Part shown: piece after piece, positions 22,148 through 33,861 of the stretch | Position numbering within the stretch: the stretch's first letter is position 1 | How the letters are laid out: each line of letters begins with the position of its first letter | Source: Psococerastis gibbosa | Taxonomy: Eukaryota; Arthropoda; Insecta; Psocodea; Psocidae | Direction: 5' to 3' | Length of the DNA: 64,000 nt | Assembly: GCA_963971405.1 (NCBI GenBank) | Contig: OZ020488.1 | Coordinates: 31,701,089 to 31,765,088, forward strand | The notes under the pieces: generated by a model | What the model was told of the DNA's origin: nothing | What the model saw: the letters and a program-made list of their open reading frames with translations, nothing else | Databases searched by the model: none | Position numbers and translations under genes: made by a program

Positions 22148-23491
22148 TAGTTAATATTTTGCGACAAGTCAGGTTCAATAAATATGGTTGCTAAACCGAC
22201 CAATCTGTCTTGGAGAAGCTTCTTTCGCCTGAGGCCACAGAACAAGGGAGAGTCCAGGACAGATTTTCGGAGGGGGCTACACCGGGAAAAGTGGGTGTAG
22301 CCTACCAAGCCAAATTAATTTTTAGCAATTGTGCAATTGGTGTGTTTGTTAGCGAAACAAGGCACATTAATTTACACTGCATTACTTGAAAAACCCAAGC
22401 GCCTGATGGGGGGCCCGGGCCCGGGTCTCCCACGGAGGAAAAATTTGAAAATATAAGTGAAAAATAGTGGGGTTTTACGATTTTTACAGCAGTAAAATTT
22501 ATAATTCATACATGGAAGATGTAGCGGATGGGTTGCACTACAATAATAATGTTCTGAAGCACGGGACGATAGACAACACGCAAAATAATAATATCGAGAC
22601 GAGAATGTATTTATCCAACACAACACAACAAAACCGATTAAATATACAAAATAGATTACTACGAGAAACTAAAGTTAAGATCGACCGAATTGCACTGACC
22701 GACTGCAGACCCTCTCTCAGCGTTTATAAAAGCCCGTAGAAAAATCTGGAAGCAACTGGAAATTGCTGGAAATATCATTTCTTCGCTAGAACAGGATGGA
22801 GACTTCCATGTCCATAAGCTAAGTACAGAGGAGTGTTCTAGAGGGGTCGCGAGTGGTGGAGTCCGATGTGCAGATACCTGAGCTGCCCGTTATGAACGGG
22901 GGTTGTGTGTCCTTGGTTGGCGCGTGCATTGTGTGCATACGGCACAAAGACATATTCATGTTACCGCATCCTAAGGTTTTTGTTTAGAATGTCCTATTTT
23001 ATATAGTGAACGCTAATTTTTCTCGGGGGGGGGGGAGGGGTGGTGGCCCCCTCTGGCCCCGCCACTGCCACAAAAACAGGCAGCGTCAGCTGAATGCGGA
23101 GAGCCACAATCAAATTAGGGACACTTTCTTTCAAGTCAGATTTTAGATGGAAGTCAAGTACATCTCTGGGTGTTGATTCTTCTGAAACATGCCTTGATAT
23201 TGCTTGTAGTTCCCCGCAAAGCTCCACAGCATCAATGCCCTTAAGTCCATTGTGGGTTAACGATTCTTTGCATTTTTCTAATATAAACTTAGTGGACTGA
23301 TCTTTAAGTTCACCAATATGATACAAAATTCCGAATTGTCGATCAGTCTCTTTGAGTTGAATGAATCGTTCATCTACAGAGTTTATTGCTGTATCTAAGA
23401 TCGCATAGTAAAAAGTTACCTTGAACCTTTGTTTTGCATCTTGCACAGGCTCGTCTTCAGCTTCATATGAAAACTGTTCTCCTTCAAACAT
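22148..23491 (-). pseudogene. hAT transposase remnant (ZMYM1-like), interrupted
   Basis: Reading from 23491 down to 23068, about 140 residues match the region before the hAT dimerisation domain. RFKVTFYYAILDTAINSVDE and FGILYHIGEL are typical, and SVPNLIVALRIQLTLPVFVA leads into the dimerisation motif. The frame then runs into a later insertion. Beyond that insertion, at 22209-22235, the - strand continues with VASGERSFSK, the hallmark hAT dimerisation sequence. A further piece at about 22148-22205 (GLATIFIEPDLSQNIN, then stop) is in a shifted frame. The N-terminal zinc finger and the catalytic core are missing, so this copy could not have been active even before the interruption. Confidence 0.8.
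22243..23067. mobile_element. Element inserted in the hAT dimerisation codons
   Basis: The flanks are CCACAGAA (22235-22242) and CCACAAAA (23068-23075), one base apart from a perfect 8-bp duplication. The right end, inverted, is CAGTGGCGGGGCCAG; the left end is CAAGGGAGAGTCCAGG, so the ends match only partly. Removing it rejoins the reading frame of the host transposase. Inside is one copy of the 80-bp G/C module (about 22408-22490). Confidence 0.65.
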
Positions 23492-23628
23492 TGTGTTTTT
23501 ATTTCCCGTGAAGTTTTCTATAGTTTAATTTTTTTCATAAGAGGGCCGCTCCGCGGCGCCCCTCGAAGCTCGGCGCCCTAGGCGGTCGCCTAGTTCGCCT
23601 ATAGGCACGGGCCGGCCCTGCCTAGACG

Positions 23629-25599
23629 GAATATCCAACCATGCAACATTGGAAATTGCAATGAAAGACATTACCCATAAACGGTGACTGCAGTGTAAAT
23701 GTATGGCCAAAAAATAATGCTTTGCTTATGAAGCGGCATGACCTGAGGGTTGCCAATAGCGGCAAATCAAATATCAAAGGTGCCTTTCCTCGCCTGAAAA
23801 AATCCTAAAACCGCACTTGTATATTGCCTTCATTCGGCACGATACCTTTTCTTCCTAAAAAATAAGCCTGCACAGTACTTACTATAGGTAGCCTAATGCA
23901 GTGCCATACCATCCTAAAGATACCTATATATTTATTAATTAGCGTTAGAAGACAGTTAGTGAAATATGTCTACCAGGTACCAGGTACCATACCTAAATTA
24001 TAAATGGCGGTTTTGTGTAGCTTGTTTAGCAGGTAATATCCAATGGCCTTCCCCTTCTGCGAAACCATGTGCCGTAGTGCCAAACAAAATGTCAAAAAGA
24101 TATTGCGTAGCCTACTTAGCTAATGACTCGGTAAAGGTACCAACCGTTGGTCGTTGGTCGTACTTGGCTCCTATTGGCTAATTCCTACCCTGACCCCTGT
24201 TATATTCTTTACAATCTTTACACGGCAGGAGCTGTCAACGATGGTGGCGCGCTGGGTGGCTGAAGCAGTGGCTCATGTCATTTTCAATCTTGCCTCATCG
24301 TAGAAACACTTTACCTACTACCCAAATCAATACACTAAAGTTAAGCAATTTAAAATACACAAAGCAATCGGTGTAAAAGCGATGTAAAAGAAGTCTTTAA
24401 CTGGGATTTGATGTAGACTTCTACGTCATCTAAGGTTATAAAAACTCTTGTTGGTTGTCCATGTTCACTGGATACAAACACCATTCTATCATTCAAGTCC
24501 GCTGTCCAGTATAAATTAATTACCCTGTCATAGAGCAGCTAATGATTAAAAATTGGCCCAATTAATGGAATTGAAACTGGTAGCAATCTCACCTTTCCGT
24601 TCATATCGTATGGAGTATCACTGTCAAAATGTAATTCGGACATGCAATGAGGTGCACAGTAGAGAAGCAGTGGCGTATAATTTACAGTATACTGTGAGGG
24701 GGACCCAGGGGGCCACCCCCTAAACTTGGAATACATTAGACCAAAATTACCTAACTTATTAACTTATGTGAGTTGTAATACATTTCGTAGCTTGGGTCAC
24801 CAGTGAGTTGTATATGCGGATTGACTGGACTGGTAGAATTCAACGTTGTCTCGGGCCTCAATCCGCGGCAAGAAGTTGAGCACCTAGCCTATACAGTATT
24901 AGGCTGTCGTGGTGTGAATTTGATTGAAATTAGCCTGTAAAATATATATATTTTTTTAATGTGTGCTTAGGCTCCAGTTGGGGGGTACTTGCGTACCTGA
25001 GGCCTGAGCTCCATACACCTACAACTCACGTAATTTAAGTCTGACGTGATAAAACTATTAAATTGAACCTATACTATTCAAAATAATGTTGTACCTCTAG
25101 GGGGGGGGGGGGGGTTCTACTGTAAACGGATGGCTTGACCGGTACCTACTGTAGGTAAAGAAAATTAGGCTACAGACAGAGAGAGTAGGCATAACAGGCT
25201 ATGTCGAATTAGGCCTAAATTAAACCTGTCACAGCCTTTGATCGTTTGATGGCTTCAACCACAGGTTTTACCATAACAGGAGGTTAATAATCAGTTATAA
25301 CTACACATCAAGACAGGTAACATAGTGGTCCCAAAGGCAGACATGTTGATTAGAACCATCCATTATGGACAGGCATGACTGGAAAAACTACTATGCTGGA
25401 ACACCTGGGCTCCAGCCGCAGCTATTCCTCCACGGTGCTGCAATTGAGTGAGCTGATGCTGGAAGTGGAGGGGGAAAGGTGTTGGGATTGTTTTCCTTTT
25501 GTCAGTTTTGCTCGAGCTGTTGCATGTGGTGGATGCTGTCGTCGATGTTTGGATATCTGGATACCGTGGATTAAGCTTGTGCAGTGTGCTGTGTTTGTG
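23629..25599. other. Upstream region of the NET-family gene
   Basis: No further exon or clear promoter element was recognised. A G run lies at about 25100-25114. The 5' UTR and transcription start of the downstream gene should lie in the last few hundred bases, but no TATA box could be pinned. An in-frame ATG further up (25387) would add 71 residues that do not look conserved. Confidence 0.35.
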
Positions 25600-27921
25600 A
25601 TGGTGGTTCTGGAAAGTTCCGGTGGGATGTTGTCTTCCGCCAGCAGTCAGTATTTGCAACCGGATTATCTCTCCCCTTTGCCCACCACGGTGAGTTTTGT
25701 AAACTAATAATTGCATAGCCTATGTACTATAACCCTGACTAGCCTGCATAGATCGTGCCAGTATTGTTTGAAAGGGTGCTGAGAACTCTTAAATTGTCTG
25801 TGCTTTACACTGCTGCGAGCCGTGAAACTAGGGGCTATTAGCATTTTTTTTTGAAATCATACTTTATGGATTCTTGTTCATAGGCTACTAGGACTGTGTA
25901 ACTCAACTAGCCAATCTGGCAAAGATATGATTGTGTTGAGAATCGAGATAAACTAACAAGCATGCCCGAGTCTGGGTCCTCTAAAAAACTGATGCTGGCC
26001 TGGCGATTTGAGGGGAGCGGCGCCAAGCAACCTTTTGGATGTACTCATCAGTAATAATAGGCTAATTTTTACAATTGAAACAAGTTAGATGGGTCCATAA
26101 TGCAACAGTCGGTAAGGGTTAAGTTTAGCTACCCCTCATAAAATCACAAAACTTGGTTCTATATCGTTGATTCAGCTTTAAAGAAACCCATTTCCGAAAG
26201 AATTAAAAGTCGGAAAAGTATAGTTTTTGAGTTACAGCCGAATTTAGTTCGAATTTTTGCATGGGCAGGTATAGGGACAAATTGCTCATAAAATATTTTA
26301 TGGAAGGAACATTGTCAGAGGCATCAGTCAATGTATATATATTAATATATTATTAAACAACAATTAGTTTACAAAATCTCTTGGTCTGAAAATGCCCCTA
26401 TCTGAAAGAAGTCATCGCCGGCTAATTATCTCCTCACCTTAATTTAATTTAAGAAGGGTGCATCCCACGCCTGTACAAAGTGTTTAATCCGGGTCTACCT
26501 AGAGCTCAAAAAATGCAAATTTATTTCTAAGAACCCCTTAAATTTGGCCACCATACATAACGGTACATACCGGAAGAATTCGTTCGAATAAACATAGGCT
26601 AAAGTGTCGGGGTTTGGGAAAGCTAACCAATTGGAGGGGTTCCGTCGGAGCGGCGTGCGAGGTACGGTTGGCCGTCTGCGACTCTCCCCGGAGGCCCTAG
26701 CGTGCCTGCCGGTCCCGCAACTCACCCTCTCCGCACTTGCGTTAGTAACTAGCCAATTTAAACGTATTGGTCCAATAATGGTATTTTTTGTTGCAGTTGG
26801 ATGCGAAAAAGAGTCCACTAGCCCTGCTAGCCCAAACCTGCAGCCAGATTGGTGCGGATTCACCAACCCCGAAGGCGTTACTGCAATCTTCAGAGAAGAA
26901 AAAGACTTCAATGTCCAGCGACTCAACGAGCCGCGTCGGACATAGTCCGTCCTCTCTACATACTTCTAGATCAACCAATCGAACAAGCCCACCTGCTGAA
27001 CCAGCCAAATTGGCTTTTAAACCGTATGAAAATAACGTTATCACCAAAAGGGACGACCGCCCTCCGTCCAAGGGTGAGGACGGAAGAAAATCGGTTCCTG
27101 AAAACGTTCGAACCCCTAGCAGACGAAGTGTGGATAGTAGCCCAGGCGTGAAAGCCGAAGATAGTGATAAGGAAAAGGACAAATCAGCAAGCACCAGCCC
27201 TGTGGTGCGTTCTGGTATGGATATCCTAGCTGGCCACCCGAAAGATGTTCCCTTGGGTACTTACAAGCCTCCTGGTTTAGCAAGTCTTAGCAGCCTTTGT
27301 TCTGGGTGTCCTCCGGGCCTAGATCCTTCCAATCCTGCGTTTCGACCACCCTATGCAGGGTCTCCCTTTTCGCATCATCTTCTCGGAGGATATCCTGCTC
27401 CTTTCGTTAGTTATGCCCGTGTCAAGACTGCGGCAGGAACGGAGGCGTTGGTGCCGGTGTGTAAAGACCCTTATTGTACCGGTTGCCAGCTAAGTATGCA
27501 CGGTGCGAATATGCTAGGACAATGCCCCAGTGGATGTACTCAATGCGAACACCAGAAATACGGGTTAGCTGCTGCTGCGTTGGGAATGATACCTCCTGGT
27601 CTTCCGTATGGACCCTTAGGACGTCCTTATGTGTGCGGTTGGGGTGTGGGAAGTACGTACTGTGGTAAGCAGAACTCGACGCCTGGTGAGCTGGTGGAGC
27701 ACCTGAAGACACACACAGCCGCTGCCGACCCTTCGAGCCTTCTCTACCGGTATCCCAACCCCCCACTCTCCCCACTGTCCGCAAATCGTTTCCACCCCTA
27801 TGCTAAGCCGCCTGGTCTCCCGGCGTCCCCGTTTAGTGCCTTTAACCCCACAGCTCTAAGTCAGTTTTATTCACCTTACGCCCTATACGGTCAGCGACTA
27901 GGTGCTGCTGTTCATCCCTAG
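25600..27921 (+). CDS. noc: NET-family zinc-finger transcription factor (noc/elbow, ZNF703/503-like), two exons
   Basis: Coding exons are 25600-25689 and 26797-27921 (TAG stop), joined at GT (25690) and AG (26796) in phase 0, giving 404 residues. The join restores QYLQPDYLSPLPTT followed by LDAKKSPLALLAQTCSQIG, the signature N-terminus of this family. Further landmarks are FKPY (about 104-107), the type of motif that recruits Groucho; a Cys-rich block CKDPYCTGCQ (about 252-261); one atypical C2H2 finger with C310, C319, H332 and H336; and the C-terminal SPYALYGQRL. NET proteins act in the nucleus, mostly as corepressors controlling growth and appendage or tracheal patterning in flies. The protein is shorter than fly Noc or Elbow (over 500 residues). 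I chose MVVLESSGGM as the start because it lies just upstream of the conserved block. Whether it is noc or elB cannot be decided here; I use noc as a family label. Confidence 0.93.
25690..26796 (+). other. Intron of the NET-family gene
   Basis: The donor is GTGAGT and the acceptor TTTTTTGTTGCAG; the length is 1107 bp, phase 0. A GC- and CpG-rich block at about 26620-26745 stands out from the AT-rich surroundings. It could be an enhancer, an unmethylated island or an alternative first exon; nothing in the sequence decides. Confidence 0.85.
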
Positions 27922-28424
27922 TCCCCTCGTAACGTTTTGGAATCTCTGTGATACCAGCACATGCGCACTCGTGATCAGTTGTGTTTTTAACTGTTTAATG
28001 GAATTAATTTAATTTTTACTCTTCCTTTTTTATTAATTAATTATTGTAGTAGCATTTGATTTCTCAATACTCTTCTACTGTTCGTTGGAATCAATTATGT
28101 GTAATATAAAAGTACAGCAGGTGTCGAGAAATCATGATATAGCCTAGTTCCTTCGGTAAACTTCAGAAATTTTATGCAAAGCTGGTAGGCATTTTAAAGT
28201 AAGGAGCTGAAATCATGGGCGAATGAGGACACAATGATCTCCTTTGCGATCTTTTTTCTAGTTAAAATTTTCTTAATTCAATATTTGATGGTTTCAAACG
28301 CAATGAGAAGTTTTCTCTGTTTTAAGGCAGCTTATCTTTGAGATTATATCTTGCCCAAACCATTCATTGGGATCACTGAAGGTGTGCTCACTTTTTATCC
28401 CTGCAGTTACCTATCGTATAGGTA
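27922..28424 (+). other. Probable 3' UTR and downstream sequence
   Basis: AT-rich sequence follows the TAG stop. No canonical AATAAA followed by a clear cleavage site was found in the first 300 bp, so the end of the transcript is open. Confidence 0.4.
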
Positions 28425-28560
28425 CAGGCCCGTAACCAGGGGGGGGGGGGTTGCATTTTGTGAGTCCACACTAGATAGAATTGAATTTTCCAAAAGTGCG
28501 ACATTTCATTAAACACTATTTTGCAGCCTCCCCCGAATTAAAATCATGGTTCCGGACATG
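28425..28560. mobile_element. CAGGCCCGTAACCAGG-ended MITE
   Basis: It runs from CAGGCCCGTAACCAGGG to CATGGTTCCGGACATG, so the ends are imperfect inverted copies. A G run follows the left end. ACACTAGATAGAATTGAA inside is shared with the partial copies at 46108 and 48839. No clear target duplication was seen. Confidence 0.6.
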
Positions 28561-29360
28561 TACTGAACATGTACATACATACAGTATAAATTTATTTTTG
28601 CCCAGCTACAATTATATCAGTCATTTCTAAAACTTCTGGTGCTTCTATCCATTTCAGTGCAATCTCATCTCTCTGTATCAGTTTCCATTTAAAAAAAATT
28701 ATTTTGTTACCTGTCACCTGTGTGACGCATGGTCGGTCAGTTAGTTTTTTTTTGTTATTGTAAAGTTTTTTGCTCGTTTTTTTGATTTACACAGTTATAA
28801 TCATAGTTGCCCAACGCCTGCATTTTTTGGTTTTATTCAATTAATGTGAAGTAATTAATAACCGGAGTTTAATTAAAAATAACGTGAAAGCTGAGCAAAA
28901 ACATTAACTACTGAATGGTCGTACCTCGCCTAAGACATAGTACATAATTACCTTGGTTATAATTTTATTTCGTGGTCCTTTCTTGAGGACATTAAAAAAA
29001 AAAAATGTTCGTATTGTAAACAGGGCGAAAAAATATTCTTATGGCTTACTGCTAGTAAATAATTTTGCAGTTTCCGCCCTGCATACGGTACGGCATAGTT
29101 CGTTCCATTGACTCCTGTGAGACACCCACAAAAACACTCCTTATAATGACGGTATTCATGAAGTGTGTAATACGCGTAACTTTAAATATATTCCTGTTAA
29201 TGATTTATATTCTACTTGAAATAACCAATTGCCACTGGTTTTCACGACATTTACACGTTTCGTGAACACCTTTGTTATTTTTTCAATTTGTCATAGAGGG
29301 CCGACCTTATGTTTCGTTTTCCTCTGATGTTCTGGTGACTTCTGTTAAATGTTCTTGTTC
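28561..29360. other. Gene-free stretch
   Basis: No gene or repeat partner was recognised. Confidence 0.3.
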
Positions 29361-29368
29361 ACCCTAGC

Positions 29369-29682
29369 CAGGGGCGTAAAGTTTGGGGAGGGGGGCACGG
29401 TCCAACTTGCCCCCCCAGCTCATTTTAGGGGAAAGCCCCCCCCCCAGCCTTGAGTATTGTAAGACGTGGTCCATACTTCATGGTCCCCTTTGCAGCAATA
29501 AGAATATAAGCATCTCTTTTTTAGCTTTGTAAAATCTACAGCTATACTTTACAACTATTAAAATGCGTAAAACCTTACTATTTTGCTCTTATATTTTCAA
29601 TTTTTCCTTAAATCCTGCCTGATGACGTCATAAGGTCTACTTAGTTTTGCCCCCGCCATCATTCTAAAACTTTACGCCTCTG
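29369..29682. mobile_element. hAT-like MITE, CAGGGGCGTAAAGTTT
   Basis: ACCCTAGC lies on both sides (29361-29368 and 29683-29690), a perfect 8-bp duplication. The ends are CAGGGGCGTAAAGTTT and, inverted, CAGAGGCGTAAAGTTT. The interior has G and C runs and a short stretch of the shared module (AAAATGCGTAAAACC at about 29571). Confidence 0.85.
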
Positions 29683-29792
29683 ACCCTAGCCACTAAGTCC
29701 GAACACGTTGGTCTTACATGTATTCCATCCAATCACCAATTACGATCGATAAAACTTGTACAGCTTGTTTGATCCTGTTTTGTGTTTGGCTA

Positions 29793-29909
29793 GAATGAAG
29801 AACCAGTAGAATCCGGGCTGATGGGCCGTGTTCGAAATGAAAGCGAACTTCCATTCTTTCTTCCAACTTTCATTTCGACCACGGCCCGGATTCTAATGGT
29901 TCTTCATTC
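29793..29909. repeat. Palindromic repeat
   Basis: GAATGAAGAACCAGTAGAAT and the inverted right arm (ATTCTAATGGTTCTTCATTC) pair well, and the inner parts pair through GGGCCGTG and CACGGCCC. It is related to the palindrome at 16009. Confidence 0.65.
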
Positions 29910-31138
29910 GACTCTGGCCGTGAAAGCCTTTGCTGTTACATTGGCTAGAATGCATCGGATTAAGTTTGATCGTCTATGAACACCTTAAAATATGTATCCG
30001 CCAGAAAATTAATAATTTATAATATTGTTTCTATTCAATCAATACATTTTTAGTTCATATAATATTACAAATGATTTATTATTGCATTCTTCGTCAGAGT
30101 TAAGCTAATGGGAAGAGTTTGGCTCTAGTAACTTGGCCAGGTCTAAAGTAGACTCAGCTCATACGCTACGGCACTATAATAGGGGTATTCAGATATTGCA
30201 TGGTTACATGGGAACTTAGACCAAACTAAAAATGTTAAATAAAAGTAAATAAATAAACAAAATTTTCTTTGAATTATTGTTTATTTAAATTTTAAGTTGA
30301 GTTTGACACTCTGATTGAGTGTCCCACGTTACCAAGTGATATATGGGATATGTGTACAAATATTATGAATGGTCAGGATAACAACAATTCTAGTGTATTA
30401 AGATAATTATGAGAAAATATGGTTGCATAATGAAACATTTGCAGTCAGCAATCTGTAGAAGGTATTTTACCATCGTAAAGCTACGGAAAGTAGTATGCAT
30501 ATGGAATAGGGAAAAACAGGTCAGCTTTAATCATAGGCAGAAGACAATGATCACCCTTCGATGTGTAGCTGCCCGCATAGTGTCCAGGAAGCAGCAGTTC
30601 TCACAATAATAACTGCAATTAATTATGCTTGCCATACAGTGCCTACCTACTTAGGATGCGTCTACTTAGACTATGTCCAGGGTTTACTGCTCTATTTGGA
30701 ATGTTGTAGTCAGCAACATGCCCAAATTTATCATATAATAGATGTAGTAAATGGGACTGTAGAATGACAAACCAATTTATTTCATCAAAAATTCACGACC
30801 ATTGCTTGTCATAAAAATATTTTGAAATCAGCCCCTTGCTCCCTCAGCACTTATTGATCTTATGTACATGCAGGCATGTCCTGATTGGTATATCGGCTTA
30901 TACAAGCAATATACTGTGAACTGTTGGTCTAGATTAACTCGTGATATTAATTTAACCTGGGTCCTAGACCTAGCGTAATATATTGTACCCCCAGTCGTAC
31001 AGATAATTTTCTACAGAAATCACTCTCAGGTGCTCACCTGTGAATACTTGCGCCCTAATTAAATTTAATGAGTCATGAGGTAGCTACTTAAGTCAGGAAT
31101 AATACAGTTCGTAGACAACTAGACTATGAAACTGTTAA
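29910..31138. other. Gene-free stretch
   Basis: AT-rich sequence with no recognised gene or element. Confidence 0.3.
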
Positions 31139-31352
31139 GACATGTAGCGTAGTGGTACGGACTCTGACTTTCACCCGAAAGGTTGTTGGTTCGAGTCCCA
31201 CACTGGCTACATTTTCTGGCCATGCTTCGGAGGGCATGTAAAACAGGCGGTCCCGGGTCTTCCTAGTTGAGTGTAAGAGAGGGCTTTATAGCCCTAACTC
31301 CGCTAGGTAGGCTTTGTAATAGAAACAATAAAAAGTCCTTATTTATTTAATA
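31139..31352 (+). mobile_element. tRNA-derived SINE, best full-length copy
   Basis: It begins ACATGTAGCGTAGTGGTACG. TAGCGTAGTGG is a good polymerase III A box and GGTTCGAGTCC (about 31189-31199) a perfect B box. The tRNA-like head is about 70 bp. The body holds GCTTCGGAGGGCATGTAAAA and GCCCTAACTCCGCTAGG. The tail is AAAAAGTCC plus TTAT repeats. Confidence 0.88.
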
Positions 31353-31526
31353 AGGAAAGATCCTCCACGCCTAGGCCCTAGGTCCATCCAACCCTAACAG
31401 CCACCTTACCTTCATGTTCCTGACCGCAATATCCCATATAACTAATAAGGCGCAGTAGTCGAGAGATAGAGAAGCGTCTACGGTCTACCAGTCCTACGTC
31501 CTAGTCAGAATATATACTACAGTATA

Positions 31527-31776
31527 TCGCTACTTCGGAAGAAAAAAGACACAACTCAAAAATGCTCGATTTTGACTTAGTAGCGCTAAAATATTTTTAA
31601 ACAAATCGATTTTGCGTTAATATAGTGTGTATATTTTCCGCGCAAGGGCAGTTGTGTCGTTTTCTATTTGGCGGTAACCGTCAAGTAGACTAATTGATTT
31701 TAAAAAAAAATTAACTTCCATTTCTGTAATTCTGTAAAAGATTTAGAGTTGTGTCCTTTTTCTTCCGAACTAGCGA
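31527..31776. mobile_element. MITE with TCGCTA ends
   Basis: TCGCTACTTCGGAAGAAAAA and the inverted right end (TCGCTAGTTCGGAAGAAAAA) differ at one base, and the arms extend through GACACAACTC. TA lies on both sides. A TA target suggests Tc1/mariner, but other TA-targeting families are possible. It is non-coding. Confidence 0.75.
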
Positions 31777-31778
31777 TA

Positions 31779-32592
31779 TCCTGATTGATACATACGTACC
31801 GCAGCCAATACGCCTATACACAATATACTGTTAGTACAGTAAACTATTATTATTTATTAAGCTTACGTGCTAGTTACGATGTTAATTTCACCTAGGGCAA
31901 TAAGTTTTATAGGTAGTTTCCTACAGAAATCACTGCCTTCTACGTGTAGATCCTATGAATACTTGCGTTTTAATCAAATTGAATAAGACATGAGTCAGTG
32001 ATTTCTGCGGCCATGATTTTCACCAATTCCAAAAACATAAATTACTATCAGGCGTCTAATGCTTATCAAAGAATAATTCTGCCCATAATGTTAATAGTAT
32101 ATGGCTCTCTTAATCTCAACAAATTAAAATCAGGAGCAGCCATCCATATTCTTCGATTAAGTCGTAGTTAACAAGTTAATAGCGGACAGTAGTTATAAAG
32201 ACAAAGAGCTGACAGAAATGGTCATAAATCTGTCAATTAATCAACATTCGGCTTTCCTCTAATTAGACCAATTCCCATTTTATGTAGCTTTCCACCTCTC
32301 AGCGCTGTGGCCCACGGGTTCAACTGGCCATAGCGCTTAATCAACATTTATCCAAACTGTTTGTCATTCAACAACGTATTTTTAGTCATGGCTGATAAAA
32401 ATAGTATAACGGGGGCCAGAGAACAACATTTATGTTTGTTGTTGATGTAAATTAATTGTAGTGCGCTTACAGACACCAAGCTAATAGCAATTTAATCGTG
32501 GTGGAGGAGTATAGATATGTGAAAAGCGACCAATATATACCCTGTTCGAGGCCGAAGACCTGGGGAGGGCAGCTTGGGCCTGCTCGACCAAC
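31779..32592. other. Gene-free stretch
   Basis: No gene or element was recognised. Confidence 0.3.
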
Positions 32593-32600
32593 CCAAAGGG

Positions 32601-32747
32601 CACTAGCGGATCTAGAATAGTCAGGAGGTCTATGATAGATTGAAGACATTTTTGAAAGTGCATTTTATCTATTGTAAGTTGGGTAAGAGAACGGAGGGGG
32701 GGGGGGGGGGCTTTAGCCCCATTAGCCCATAGCTGGATCCGCTAGTG
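32601..32747. mobile_element. hAT-like MITE, CACTAGCGGATC
   Basis: The flanks CCAAAGGG and CTAAAGGG form an 8-bp duplication with one difference. The ends are CACTAGCGGATCTAG and, inverted, CACTAGCGGATCCAG. A G run precedes the right end. Confidence 0.8.
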
Positions 32748-32959
32748 CTAAAGGGCCTATACCCCACTAAAGCCTTGTCTGATACTTACCACCGTTAGAA
32801 ACCACTCCCCATCCGCAGGGGTAGCCAAAGCCCAAAGTGTAATAACGAATCAGTGGTGGATCCAGTTGTCAATCCACTTCAAATCAGTTTGCCCCACGAG
32901 CGGGTCAGGCCTGGGCCAAATCGCTGCTTATAAAATGGGGTACTACAGGCATGCACATC

Positions 32960-33580
32960 CAGTGGCGGATTTAACAATAGCCAACTGATATTATGGAAAA
33001 AAAAGTGGGTGTGTGTGCTTATGTACGCGCGTGAGAAGTTATACTTCTTTGCCATAATTAAAAATAAAAATAATACGTACGGATAGAACTAAAACACATT
33101 TGACGTTCAATTGTAATTTTTATCACAAACTTTTTATTAAATTTCTTTCTTTATTTGGTACAAATTAAATAACCAGTTTAGGTTAGGTATTAAAAAATAT
33201 TTAACCGTAATAATTTAATAATATTTAGTGTTAATAATTATATTAAATACAAATATTTTGATTTATATCGAGAAATAATACGTACGGATAGAACTAAAAC
33301 ACAGATACAAAACGGCGAATTCTGTGAACTTTTTCTGTGAAATGTGCGCGCATCCTCAAAATTCACACTCGATCGTAAAGAAGTATAACTTCAAAAATAA
33401 TTAAAATAATTATCCATTACCTATTAAGGAATATTTTTTTCAAATTTAAACAGGCGCGCTTTTCTGTTCAGTTGGTATTCCATGTAAACATGTCAACCCC
33501 CCCCCCCTAAACATACAATAATTATTAATGTCCGCGGCAATGGCAGTGCCTATGTCCGCACAAAGCCAAATCCACCCATG
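32960..33580. mobile_element. hAT-like element, CAGTGGCGGATTT
   Basis: The flanks TGCACATC and TGCACAGC form an 8-bp duplication with one difference. The left end is CAGTGGCGGATTTAAC; the right end, inverted, is CATGGGTGGATTTGGC. Inside, ACGGATAGAACTAAAACACA occurs twice (about 33080 and 33284), an internal direct repeat. Confidence 0.65.
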
Positions 33581-33861
33581 TGCACAGCGCCAAAATTGAA
33601 GGTACAATGTAGGTTATTAGATGACATGAGCAAGGCAACTATATAATGTACTAGCTTACTAGCATGGAACGATTAATAATAATTGCTAATAATTGCTAAT
33701 AATAATAATTACTTCTTAGAATAGTATAGCTGTCACCGGAAATACGATAATTGCAGAATGCAGGGTCCGATAGTTTACTGACTCGCATAATTAGGTACAC
33801 CATACCTATACCTAACCACCTGCCTTGCAATGACTGAGTTAACAATGTTCCTGGTAGGAGA

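Larger units (their letters stand above)
22037..23620. mobile_element. hAT element remnant with GGGCCGGCCCGTG ends
   Basis: CCTAGACG lies on both sides (22029-22036 and 23621-23628), a perfect 8-bp duplication. The ends are TAGGGCCGGCCCGTGG and, inverted, CAGGGCCGGCCCGTG. The 1584-bp element keeps part of a transposase on the - strand and was later invaded at 22243-23067. The original element was about 750 bp, already an internal-deletion derivative. Confidence 0.85.

Noticed and set aside
22467..22739. 90-codon + strand frame as a gene
   Set aside because: It lies wholly inside a nested non-autonomous element, starts within its repeat module and resembles no protein.
25363..25716. 117-codon - strand frame opposite NET exon 1
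   Set aside because: It is the antisense of the conserved exon; the + strand homology explains the open frame.
26604..26945. Frame running through the NET intron into exon 2
   Set aside because: It is out of phase with the conserved protein and depends on reading through the splice acceptor.
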